Shown here one piece after another: positions 56,982-64,000 of a DNA stretch of 64,000 nt (its first letter is position 1; each line of letters starts with the position of its first letter). Under the pieces are notes generated by a model. That model worked only from the letters and a program-made list of their open reading frames with translations, searched no databases and was not told the DNA's origin. The stretch comes from Rhodobacterales bacterium HTCC2255 (GTDB lineage Bacteria; Pseudomonadota; Alphaproteobacteria; Rhodobacterales; Rhodobacteraceae): NCBI GenBank assembly GCA_000153745.1, contig DS022282.1, forward strand, positions 478,027 through 542,026, written 5' to 3'. The position numbers and the translations under genes are program-made.

Positions 56982-57920
56982 ATGCCTGACTTTACTAAGA
57001 TTGCTATAATAGACCTTTCAAACCCTCATGATAGTGTCGTATCAAAATTTGCAGATGCATATTCCACAGCAGGATTTGCTTATATAAAAAACCATAGTGT
57101 TTCTCAATTACTTATTGATGAAACTTTTAAAGCTTCGAAAAATTTTCACAGATTGAATGAAGCAGAAAAGCGGACAATATTACTTGATAAAAACCATCGC
57201 GGATACATTCCAATAAACACCTCAACTGATGTTAATTCAAAACTTGCAGATGTAAAAAAACCAAATCAATCTAGCAGTTTCATGATGATGCGTGAAAGCG
57301 ATGAAAAACCAAATGAATATCTATCAGGCCCCAATCAGTGGCCTGATATTGTTGGTTTTCGTAATACGTTAACTGCTTACACAGAACAAATGTCCACCTT
57401 AGGAAAACGTCTCATCAGTATTGCTGCGGAAGCTTGCAATGCCAAACCCAATGAACTTACGCCGGCATTTAATTTACCTACTACATGGCTTAGATTATTG
57501 CACTATCCACCAAGTCCAATACTTAGCCCTGATGATTTATATGGTTCCGCACCACATACTGATTTTGGAGCACTTACACTTCTTGCACAAGATGGTATTG
57601 GAGGCCTACAAGTCCAAACGCCCCATGGTGATTGGATCGACGTCCCTAAAATTGATGGTACATTTGTGGTAAACGTTGGTGACATGCTCAACCGGTTATC
57701 TAACGGTTTACTTAAGTCTACGCCTCATCGAGTTATAAACCGCTCAGGAAAAGAGCGGTACTCAATTCCATTCTTCTTTGATCCACACGTCAATACAATC
57801 ATAAAACCTCTAAAAGGTACGGGTGATCCACAGTTTGAACCAATGCATTTTGGTGATTTTCTGCGATCTGAGCTTGGCGCAAGTTACGACAGCCACAAAA
57901 AATCAGCTAATCAAACATAA
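56982..57920 (+). CDS. 2-oxoglutarate/Fe(II) oxygenase, isopenicillin N synthase-like
   Basis: A 312-aa non-haem iron oxygenase. Iron ligands H192-x-D194 (APHTDFGAL) and H249 (STPHRVIN), and the 2-oxoglutarate anchor R259 (RYSIP). The core follows the 38156-39136 protein closely while the N-termini differ, so the two are paralogues. It lies 92 bp after the fused TRAP permease on the same strand and probably acts on the transported compound or uses imported 2-oxoglutarate. The product is unknown. Confidence 0.87.
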   Translation: MPDFTKIAIIDLSNPHDSVVSKFADAYSTAGFAYIKNHSVSQLLIDETFKASKNFHRLNEAEKRTILLDKNHRGYIPINTSTDVNSKLADVKKPNQSSSFMMMRESDEKPNEYLSGPNQWPDIVGFRNTLTAYTEQMSTLGKRLISIAAEACNAKPNELTPAFNLPTTWLRLLHYPPSPILSPDDLYGSAPHTDFGALTLLAQDGIGGLQVQTPHGDWIDVPKIDGTFVVNVGDMLNRLSNGLLKSTPHRVINRSGKERYSIPFFFDPHVNTIIKPLKGTGDPQFEPMHFGDFLRSELGASYDSHKKSANQT

Positions 57921-57968
57921 TAATAAAATACTTTTCATTAGTAGTTATTAAGCTGAAGGATCTATTAC

Positions 57969-59585
57969 TTATCTAGATTTAACTAATTTTGTTAGCCAAT
58001 CTGGATCCATTTCAGGAACAGAATTAAGTAAAAGTTGAGTGTATTCTGGATGTGGTGGCGACATAATTTCACTCTTCAAACCCTGCTCGATTACTGCTCC
58101 TTGATACATGACAACTATTTCATCTGAAATCGCATTAACAACAGCAATATCATGTGTGATGAACAGATAGGTAATATTGTACTCTTTTTGTAAATTCAAA
58201 AGAAGTTTCAATATACCCTCTTGGACAATTTGATCTAGTGCAGACGTAACTTCATCACAAATGATGATTTCAGGATCAGCCGCAAGTGCGCGAGCAATAC
58301 AAACGCGCTGCTTTTGCCCCCCCGATAACTCACTTGGGAAGCGATCATAGAAACTCTCATCAAGTTCTATCATTTTCAATAGCTCAAGAATTCTTTCCTG
58401 CTTTTGCAATCCGGAGAGCCCGTGATAAAACTCTAAAGGTCTGCCAATAATTTCGGCAATTGTTTGCCTTGGATTCATTGCAGTATCCGCACTCTGATAG
58501 ATCATTTGAATGCGTTGTAATTGATCTTTTGTACGGTCTTTAAGTTCTGCAGGGAGTGCGCCATCATTAAACTCAACGTTGCCGACCATTGGCGGCAACA
58601 AACCTGTTATTACCCTAGCCGTTGTTGATTTTCCTGAACCACTTTCACCTACGACGGCAACTGTACGTCCACGTGGGATTTTTATATTTACATCATGTAA
58701 TACTTTTAATGAGCCATTATAGGCAGCATCCACATTGTTTATCGATAATATAATGTCATCACTGGGAGCTTCAGCTTTTTCCAATGCACGTACTGACCAA
58801 AGAGACTTAGTATATTCTTCTTTGGGGGATTTAAGCATCTTACGAGTATCAGCTTCTTCCACCTCTTTACCATAACGCAACACTTTAATTACATCAGCCA
58901 TTTGCGCAACCACTGCTAAGTCATGAGTTATATATAGTGCTGCAGTATTAAATTTTTCTACTATAGAACGCATCGCCACCAACACTTCTACTTGAGTTGT
59001 AACATCAAGAGCTGTTGTTGGTTCATCAAAGATAATTAGATCAGGGCGTGGCGACATAGCCATGGCAGTCATCATACGCTGTAATTGTCCTCCAGAAACT
59101 TGATGAGGGTATCTATCACCGATATTTTCAGGCTCAGGCAATTGTAATTGCTTATACAAATCACGGGCATCTGCCTCTGCTAAATCTCGCGATTGTAAAT
59201 TTTGATTGAGACTTGCTTCAACTGTTTGATTTAATAATCGATGTGCAGGGTTAAAAGAAGCAGCTGCTGATTGTGCAACATATGCAATGCGAGTACCCCA
59301 AAGAGATCGTTTTTCATCTTCACTTGCTGTTACCAAATCTTTTCCATCAAAAACAACAGATCCAGATGTAATTTTGCACCCAGGTTTAGTAAATCCCATA
59401 CTAGCTAAGCCAAGTGTGGATTTACCTGCTCCAGACTCACCTATCAAACCCATAACTTCGCCTCGATGGAGAGTGAGATCAATGCCTTTAATAATTTTAT
59501 GCCAACGCTCATCAGAAAAGCCATCTATTCTGATATCTTTCATTTCAAGAAGAATGTCACCTTTTTTGCCATGCTTAGTGCTCAT
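57969..59585 (-). CDS. oligopeptide-type ABC transporter, fused double ATPase (DppD-DppF)
   Basis: A 538-aa protein with two complete ATPase domains. Domain 1: Walker A GESGAGKST, signature VSGGQLQRMM, Walker B LIIFDEPTTALD. Domain 2 (from about residue 270): Walker A GESGSGKST, signature LSGGQKQRVC, Walker B IIICDEVTSALD. The fusion replaces separate DppD and DppF. It overlaps the dppC-like gene by 11 bp and ends the operon. Confidence 0.9.
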   Translation of the reverse strand: MSTKHGKKGDILLEMKDIRIDGFSDERWHKIIKGIDLTLHRGEVMGLIGESGAGKSTLGLASMGFTKPGCKITSGSVVFDGKDLVTASEDEKRSLWGTRIAYVAQSAAASFNPAHRLLNQTVEASLNQNLQSRDLAEADARDLYKQLQLPEPENIGDRYPHQVSGGQLQRMMTAMAMSPRPDLIIFDEPTTALDVTTQVEVLVAMRSIVEKFNTAALYITHDLAVVAQMADVIKVLRYGKEVEEADTRKMLKSPKEEYTKSLWSVRALEKAEAPSDDIILSINNVDAAYNGSLKVLHDVNIKIPRGRTVAVVGESGSGKSTTARVITGLLPPMVGNVEFNDGALPAELKDRTKDQLQRIQMIYQSADTAMNPRQTIAEIIGRPLEFYHGLSGLQKQERILELLKMIELDESFYDRFPSELSGGQKQRVCIARALAADPEIIICDEVTSALDQIVQEGILKLLLNLQKEYNITYLFITHDIAVVNAISDEIVVMYQGAVIEQGLKSEIMSPPHPEYTQLLLNSVPEMDPDWLTKLVKSR

Positions 59586-60495
59586 CGTTTAATCCACTTG
59601 TTATGTGCAAAAACCAATCAACTACAAAATTCACAGCTACAGTTAAAAGTGCAATAGCGCCCGCAGGGATCATCGGAGTTAATGCAGCCGTGAGATCATA
59701 TTTAGCAAATTGTATCATAGATGCATTATCACGAACCATTGACCCCCAATCTGCTGTTGGTGGCTGAATGCCAAGTCCTAGAAAGCTCAAAGCCGCAATT
59801 GTTAGGAAAACAAAGCTAAAGCGAAGTCCAAACTCAGCGATTAATGGAGGCATGATATTTGGCAATATTTCTCGCCTCATTATCCACCCCAATTTCTCAC
59901 CGCGTAGTTTCGCCGCTTCAACATAGTCCATAACAACAACACTCACTGAAACTGAACGTGTAAGCCTAAACACGCGCGTACTGTCTAAAACTGCAATAAT
60001 CATAATTAAGGATAAAATACTGGATCCAAAAATAGTTAGAAGCATAAGTGCAAAAATTAATCCTGGAATAGCCATTAATACATCAACAAAACGACTTAAA
60101 AGTTGATCTAACCAACCTCCAGAAATGGCTGCAATCAATCCAAGAGAGCCTCCAATTGCAAATGAAAGTAAAGTCGTTGCAAGAGCTATTCCAATAGTAT
60201 TACGAGCACCGTAAATTAATCTAGAAAATATATCCCTTCCAATTTGATCAGTTCCAAAGACAAAATCCCCACCCCAAGGAGCAAATGATGCAGGAAATAT
60301 CTCAGCTTCACCATGAGGTGCAAGCAGAGGTGCGAAAATTGCAACAAACAAATATATTGCAATTACAATTAACCCAAACCAGGCTGAATAAGGCGCCTTT
60401 TTGAGTTCAATCTTGGCGATTTGTATCCAAGTACGGCGTTCTCGAATTTGACCTATTTCTGCTGCGGCAGAGTAAGCTTGAGGTGTATCTGTCAT
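59575..60495 (-). CDS. dppC: oligopeptide-type ABC transporter permease (DppC-like)
   Basis: A 306-aa permease of the DppC/OppC type: LLAPHGEAEIF, HDxxGTDQIGRDIFSRLIYGA-type segment (FGTDQIGRDIFSRL), coupling loop EAAKLRGEKLGWIMRREILPN, and LSFLGLGIQPPTADWGSM. It overlaps dppB by 4 bp and the ATPase gene by 11 bp. Confidence 0.9.
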   Translation of the reverse strand: MTDTPQAYSAAAEIGQIRERRTWIQIAKIELKKAPYSAWFGLIVIAIYLFVAIFAPLLAPHGEAEIFPASFAPWGGDFVFGTDQIGRDIFSRLIYGARNTIGIALATTLLSFAIGGSLGLIAAISGGWLDQLLSRFVDVLMAIPGLIFALMLLTIFGSSILSLIMIIAVLDSTRVFRLTRSVSVSVVVMDYVEAAKLRGEKLGWIMRREILPNIMPPLIAEFGLRFSFVFLTIAALSFLGLGIQPPTADWGSMVRDNASMIQFAKYDLTAALTPMIPAGAIALLTVAVNFVVDWFLHITSGLNDEH

Positions 60496-61472
60496 CTTGG
60501 ATGCAACAATCTTGGGTTCGTGACTATACCGATAATATCTGCTGTCAGATTAAGTAAGATATAGGTTGTTGCAAATATTAAAGCACAAGCTTGAACAACT
60601 GGAATATCACGAGTTGTAACAGCATCTACCATCAATTGACCAATGCCTGGATATACAAAAACAACTTCAACCACCACAACTCCAACAACCAAGTAAGCTA
60701 GATTAAATGCTATAACAGTTGCAATAGGCGCCCATGCATTAGGAAGCGCATGACGCATAATGACCTTTGCTTTTGACAATCCTTTTAATTGTGACATTTC
60801 AATATATGGGCTTGCTAATAAATTTATAATTGCAGCGCGTGTCATGCGCATCATATGAGCAACAATTACAAGTGTTAAAGTTAGTGCTGGTAATATACAT
60901 TTATATATTCGATCAATCAATTCAGTTTCAGCATTTACGTTAGCTAAAGATGGAAATACTGGCCATAAAGATGCGAAAAACAAAATTAATAAATACGCTA
61001 AGAAGAATTCTGGAAAAGAAATTGTTGTAAGTGTTACAGCATTTACAGAGCGATCATAAAATGAATTGCGGTAAAGCGCAGCTGTGATTCCAAGAACCAA
61101 AGCTAATGGAACAGAGACTATTGCAGCCATTCCAGCAAGAAAAAGTGTGTTGCCTAATCGAGGCGCAACCAAATCCACAACAGCTCTTGATCGATCGACT
61201 CCAGATGCACTTCGCCCAGAGAATGAGTATCCAAGATCCCCTTGAGCAACCGCTCCAATCCAATCAAAATAACGAATATATGCAGGCTTATCCAAGCCAA
61301 GCTCTGCTCTAAAAGCAGCTACAGTATCTTCTGTTGCAGCTTGTCCAAGAATTGCTTGAGTAAAATCACCAGGTAAAAATTCAACAGAGCTAAAAATTAT
61401 TAGTGAAACAAAAAATAGTGTTACTAAACCTAATAAAAGGCGTTGAATAATAGTACCCAAAATTGGATGCAC
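60492..61472 (-). CDS. dppB: oligopeptide-type ABC transporter permease (DppB-like)
   Basis: A 326-aa permease of the DppB/OppB type: LLLGLVTLFFVSLIIFSSVEFLPGD at the N-terminus, RAELGLDKPAYIRYFDWIG, and the coupling loop MSQLKGLSKAKVIMRHALPNA. A strong TTAAGGGAGGA ribosome site precedes the ATG. Divergent from the binding-protein gene, sharing a ~250-bp control region. Confidence 0.9.
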   Translation of the reverse strand: MHPILGTIIQRLLLGLVTLFFVSLIIFSSVEFLPGDFTQAILGQAATEDTVAAFRAELGLDKPAYIRYFDWIGAVAQGDLGYSFSGRSASGVDRSRAVVDLVAPRLGNTLFLAGMAAIVSVPLALVLGITAALYRNSFYDRSVNAVTLTTISFPEFFLAYLLILFFASLWPVFPSLANVNAETELIDRIYKCILPALTLTLVIVAHMMRMTRAAIINLLASPYIEMSQLKGLSKAKVIMRHALPNAWAPIATVIAFNLAYLVVGVVVVEVVFVYPGIGQLMVDAVTTRDIPVVQACALIFATTYILLNLTADIIGIVTNPRLLHPR

Positions 61473-61557
61473 AAATAAATCCTCCCTTAAACGCGAAGAC
61501 TATCCGCATCATTTCTACAATTAAAGCTAGTGGTATGCATCTTGTAAAGATAAATCT

Positions 61558-61575
61558 TCATAATAAGAATTATGA
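61558..61575. promoter_or_regulatory. short inverted repeat in the dppB/dppA divergent gap
   Basis: TCATAAT-AAGA-ATTATGA has perfect 7-bp arms and lies midway between the divergent starts. It could be an operator, but symmetry is the only support. Confidence 0.3.
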
Positions 61576-61720
61576 GGCAGTATTATTTAAAGATAGTAGT
61601 AAAATTAAAAAACGTTAACTTTGTAAATCAACAATAACTGTGCAACAGTAATCCAAGTAACGATTCTAAATAACTAATTATAACAAAGAATTGGGTACCA
61701 AAAATAAGGAGGGAAAAATT

Positions 61721-63322
61721 ATGAAAAAACAATTTATATCATTACAAAAATTCAAGTTAACAACAGGTCAGATTGATCGTCGTCAATTTGTAATGTCAGC
61801 ATTAGCTGCAGGTGTTGTCTTACCATCAGCTCTAACTATGGCAGATAAAGCTATGGCAGCTGCACCTAATAAAGGCGGCATCATGCGCTACGGTGTGGGA
61901 CATGGCTCTACAACAGATTCACTTGATTCTGGTACATTTGAAAATTCAATGATGACAAACACTGGTATGACATTTGGCAACCACTTAATGGAAATTGGTA
62001 GCGACGGACAGTTACGCCCTGAATTGGCAGAAAGTTATGAATCATCAGACGCCAAAACTTGGATATTTAACTTACGCCAAGGTGTTGAATTCCATAATGG
62101 CAAAACCTTAACTGCTGAAGATGTGGTTGCTACATTTGATTATCACCGCAACGAAGACAGTAAATCAGCTGCAAGAGGGCTTCTAACTGCAGTCACTTCT
62201 ATTAAAGCTGACGGTCCAAATAGAGTTATTATGGAATTAAATGCTCCAAATGCAGGCTTCCCATATATCGTGAGTGATTACCATTTATTGATCAAACCAT
62301 CAAAAGATGGAAAAATTGACTCACAATCTGGCATCGGTACTGGTGGGTATGTTTTACAAGACTTTGAACCAGGCGTTCGCGCTACATTTAAACGTAATGC
62401 AAACTATTGGAAAGAAGGCGCAGCTCATTTCGATGAAGTTGAAATGATTTCGCTACTTGATACTGCTGCTCGTCAAAGCGCGGTAATGAATGGTGATGTT
62501 GATGCAATCGACCGTGTCGATCCAAAAACTGTTGCACTGCTTGCACGCGTTCCAACACTTGAAATTTTGGAAATAGCTGGCACACTACATTATACTATGC
62601 CAATGCGTGTCACTTCAGAGCCATTTGATAATCTTGATCTTCGTTTAGCTCTTAAGCATTCAATCAAGCGCCAAGAATTGGTTGATAAAATCCTACTTGG
62701 GCATGGATCACTTGGTAATGATCATCCAATCTCTACTGCAAACCCATTCCATGCGTCTGGTTTACCTCAACGGGAGTTCAATCCAGAACTAGCTATGAAG
62801 CACTATAAAGCTTCTGGGCACAGCGGTACAATCCAACTATCAGCGTCTGACGCGGCATTTGCAGGTGCAGTAGATGCAGCACAATTGGTTGCAGCATCAG
62901 CAAAAGAGGTAGGAATTGATATTGAAGTTGTACGTGAACCATCCGATGGTTACTGGTCAAATGTTTGGAACAAAAAAGGCTGGTGCACATGCTACTGGGG
63001 TGGACGTCCAACAGAAGACTGGATGTATTCATCAGCATATGTGGATGATACAGAATGGAACGACACAGATTGGCGCTCAACACCTGATGCAGTTAAATTC
63101 AACAGTATTGTTAAAGAGGCACGTGCTGAACTGGATGTTGATAAACGTCGATCAATGTACGAAGAAACTCAGAGACTTATCGCTGATGACGGTGGTGCAA
63201 TTGTACCAATGTTTGCAAATCACATTCACGCAGTTAGCAAAACTATTGCTCATGGTGATAATGTTGCAGGCAACTGGTCATCTGATGGTGGTAAATTTGC
63301 TGAACGTTGGTGGAAAGCGTAA
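61721..63322 (+). CDS. dppA: oligopeptide-type ABC transporter periplasmic binding protein (DppA-like), Tat-exported
   Basis: A 533-aa family 5 solute-binding protein. The N-terminus carries a twin-arginine signal (DRRQFVMSALAAGVVLPSA), so it is probably exported folded by Tat. Family segments include NLRQGVEFHNGKTLTAEDVVATFDYH, GTGGYVLQDFEPG, and VEMISLLDTAARQSAVMNGDVDA. The ATG at 61721 follows AAGGAGGG. Divergent from the membrane and ATPase genes it serves, and followed by a bidirectional terminator. The ligand may be a peptide or another small molecule. Confidence 0.9.
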   Translation: MKKQFISLQKFKLTTGQIDRRQFVMSALAAGVVLPSALTMADKAMAAAPNKGGIMRYGVGHGSTTDSLDSGTFENSMMTNTGMTFGNHLMEIGSDGQLRPELAESYESSDAKTWIFNLRQGVEFHNGKTLTAEDVVATFDYHRNEDSKSAARGLLTAVTSIKADGPNRVIMELNAPNAGFPYIVSDYHLLIKPSKDGKIDSQSGIGTGGYVLQDFEPGVRATFKRNANYWKEGAAHFDEVEMISLLDTAARQSAVMNGDVDAIDRVDPKTVALLARVPTLEILEIAGTLHYTMPMRVTSEPFDNLDLRLALKHSIKRQELVDKILLGHGSLGNDHPISTANPFHASGLPQREFNPELAMKHYKASGHSGTIQLSASDAAFAGAVDAAQLVAASAKEVGIDIEVVREPSDGYWSNVWNKKGWCTCYWGGRPTEDWMYSSAYVDDTEWNDTDWRSTPDAVKFNSIVKEARAELDVDKRRSMYEETQRLIADDGGAIVPMFANHIHAVSKTIAHGDNVAGNWSSDGGKFAERWWKA

Positions 63323-63343
63323 TTACTACTTAATTCATTAACT

Positions 63344-63376
63344 AAAAAGGCGGCTATTTTATAGCTGCCTTTTTTT
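63344..63376. terminator. bidirectional terminator between dppA and the EamA transporter gene
   Basis: AAAAAGGCGGCTA and TAGCTGCCTTTTT pair over 13 bp with one G-U, followed by more T on the plus strand. The matching A-run on the left side makes it work for the convergent minus-strand gene as well. Confidence 0.85.
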
Positions 63377-64000
63377 ATCTATGAGTTCGTAATGGACCAT
63401 TCTTATTAGTATTTTTTTTGGCAATTGCCTCTCGCCATAACATCAACAAGCCACTACTTAAAATTAAAGCTATTCCTGTCCATGCCACGCCGTCTGGCCA
63501 CTCATTAAATATAGCTATTCCCCAGAAAACTGCCAAAACAAGAGCAACATATTCAATTGGCGCAATTATAGCAGCTTCACTTAATCTGTAAGCCTGGCTA
63601 ATTGTATAACCACCTACGGCACTCGCAATTCCAATACATGTCATTATTATCAAATCAAATTGATTGGGCCAAACCCAAGGCCGCAATAAGAATTCAAGTG
63701 CAGAACTATCTTGATCTGCATATTTTCCATCCCCAAAGGCAAGCCCCATAGTGATGGAGACAATAATAAAGGTAAATTGTAAGTAAAATGACATAGTTGA
63801 AGCTTTTTCATCTCTACCCATTTTGCGAGTTAATATATGTAAACTCGCATAACAAAAAGCTGCCCCAATTGGAAATAAACCAGCTAATTGGAAACTATTA
63901 AGAGATGGCCTCAACATAACAACTGCACCAACGAGGCCCATAATTACTGCGAACCAACGCCACGGCCCAACCTTCTCTGAAAGAAAAATTACTGAGAAAA
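63375..64000 (-). CDS. EamA/DMT-family transporter, C-terminal part (cut by window edge)
   Basis: The reading frame stays open to the right edge, so the N-terminal portion lies outside the window. The visible 208 residues begin FSVIFLSEKVGPWRWFAVIMGL, the end of the first EamA repeat (xEKVGPxRWxAVxxG), followed by a full second repeat of about five helices with PIEYVALVLAVFWGIAIFNEWPD. A 10-helix drug/metabolite exporter. The minus-strand end shares a bidirectional terminator with dppA. Confidence 0.88.
   Translation of the reverse strand, partial: FSVIFLSEKVGPWRWFAVIMGLVGAVVMLRPSLNSFQLAGLFPIGAAFCYASLHILTRKMGRDEKASTMSFYLQFTFIIVSITMGLAFGDGKYADQDSSALEFLLRPWVWPNQFDLIIMTCIGIASAVGGYTISQAYRLSEAAIIAPIEYVALVLAVFWGIAIFNEWPDGVAWTGIALILSSGLLMLWREAIAKKNTNKNGPLRTHR

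Noticed and set aside
62916-63341. 141-residue plus-strand ORF at the end of the dppA gene
   Set aside because: It is a frame-shifted shadow of the clear DppA reading frame and has no ribosome site.
1-64000. Mobile elements, phage genes, CRISPR arrays, tRNA or rRNA
   Set aside because: I looked for transposase and integrase motifs, spaced direct repeats and tRNA-like intergenic sequence and found none; gaps over 300 bp are only those at about 30.6-31.1 kb and 53.4-53.8 kb.

Overview
The window looks like the chromosome of a free-living marine alphaproteobacterium. The DNA is clearly AT-rich by eye and densely packed. It is dominated by high-affinity uptake systems: seven complete transporters, each with its own periplasmic binding protein. 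A DddQ-type DMSP lyase (a family found mainly in roseobacter and SAR116 lineages), TRAP and TAXI-TRAP transporters, two isopenicillin-N-synthase-like oxygenases and a ROK-controlled xylose operon all fit such an organism. The exact clade cannot be fixed from sequence alone. I see no rRNA, tRNA, CRISPR array, insertion sequence or phage gene.

Layout. 1-6.5 kb: the N-terminal part of a LysR regulator (cut by the left edge), divergent from a glycerol-3-phosphate ABC operon (ugpBAEC); convergent with it, an inositol-monophosphatase-like gene coupled to an orphan second UgpE-type permease. 6.7-11.3 kb: M20 peptidases, a cystathionine-beta-lyase-like enzyme and a maleate-isomerase-type racemase. 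11.3-19 kb: xylose uptake and catabolism (xylFHGBA) divergent from a ROK regulator, with the broken 3' end of a GH1 beta-glucosidase gene directly after xylA. 19-25.2 kb: a secreted FG-GAP/ASPIC protein coupled to the ROK gene, a MauG-type dihaem peroxidase overlapping it tail to tail, a fatty-acid desaturase, an M20 amidohydrolase and an S49 peptidase. 25.3-30.6 kb: a polyamine-type ABC transporter with a gamma-glutamylputrescine-oxidase-like flavoenzyme.

31-36.8 kb: a six-gene plus-strand run starting with the dddQ-like gene, followed by a cupin, a GMC oxidoreductase, an enolase-superfamily enzyme, a class III aminotransferase and a carboxymuconolactone-decarboxylase-fold protein. 36.9-38.1 kb: a Bcr/CflA-type exporter. 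38.2-44.2 kb: a DadA-like flavoenzyme, a DctPQM TRAP transporter, an Asp/Glu-type racemase and a 2-oxoglutarate/Fe(II) oxygenase, all on one strand. 44.2-48.1 kb: an LLM flavin monooxygenase, a GST, an arylformamidase-like hydrolase and a SnoaL-like protein, divergent from an XRE-cupin regulator across a perfect 14-bp inverted repeat. 48.2-53.4 kb: a Liv-type ABC operon behind an SGNH hydrolase. 53.8-57.9 kb: a TAXI-TRAP system with a second 2OG oxygenase. 58-63.3 kb: an oligopeptide-type ABC system. 63.4-64 kb: an EamA transporter cut by the right edge.

Two themes recur. First, every binding-protein gene is followed immediately by a strong hairpin, with or without a T-run, which would keep the binding protein more abundant than its membrane partners. 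Second, each transporter sits with one to four enzymes that probably act on its substrate, so the region reads as a string of separate uptake-and-degrade modules.
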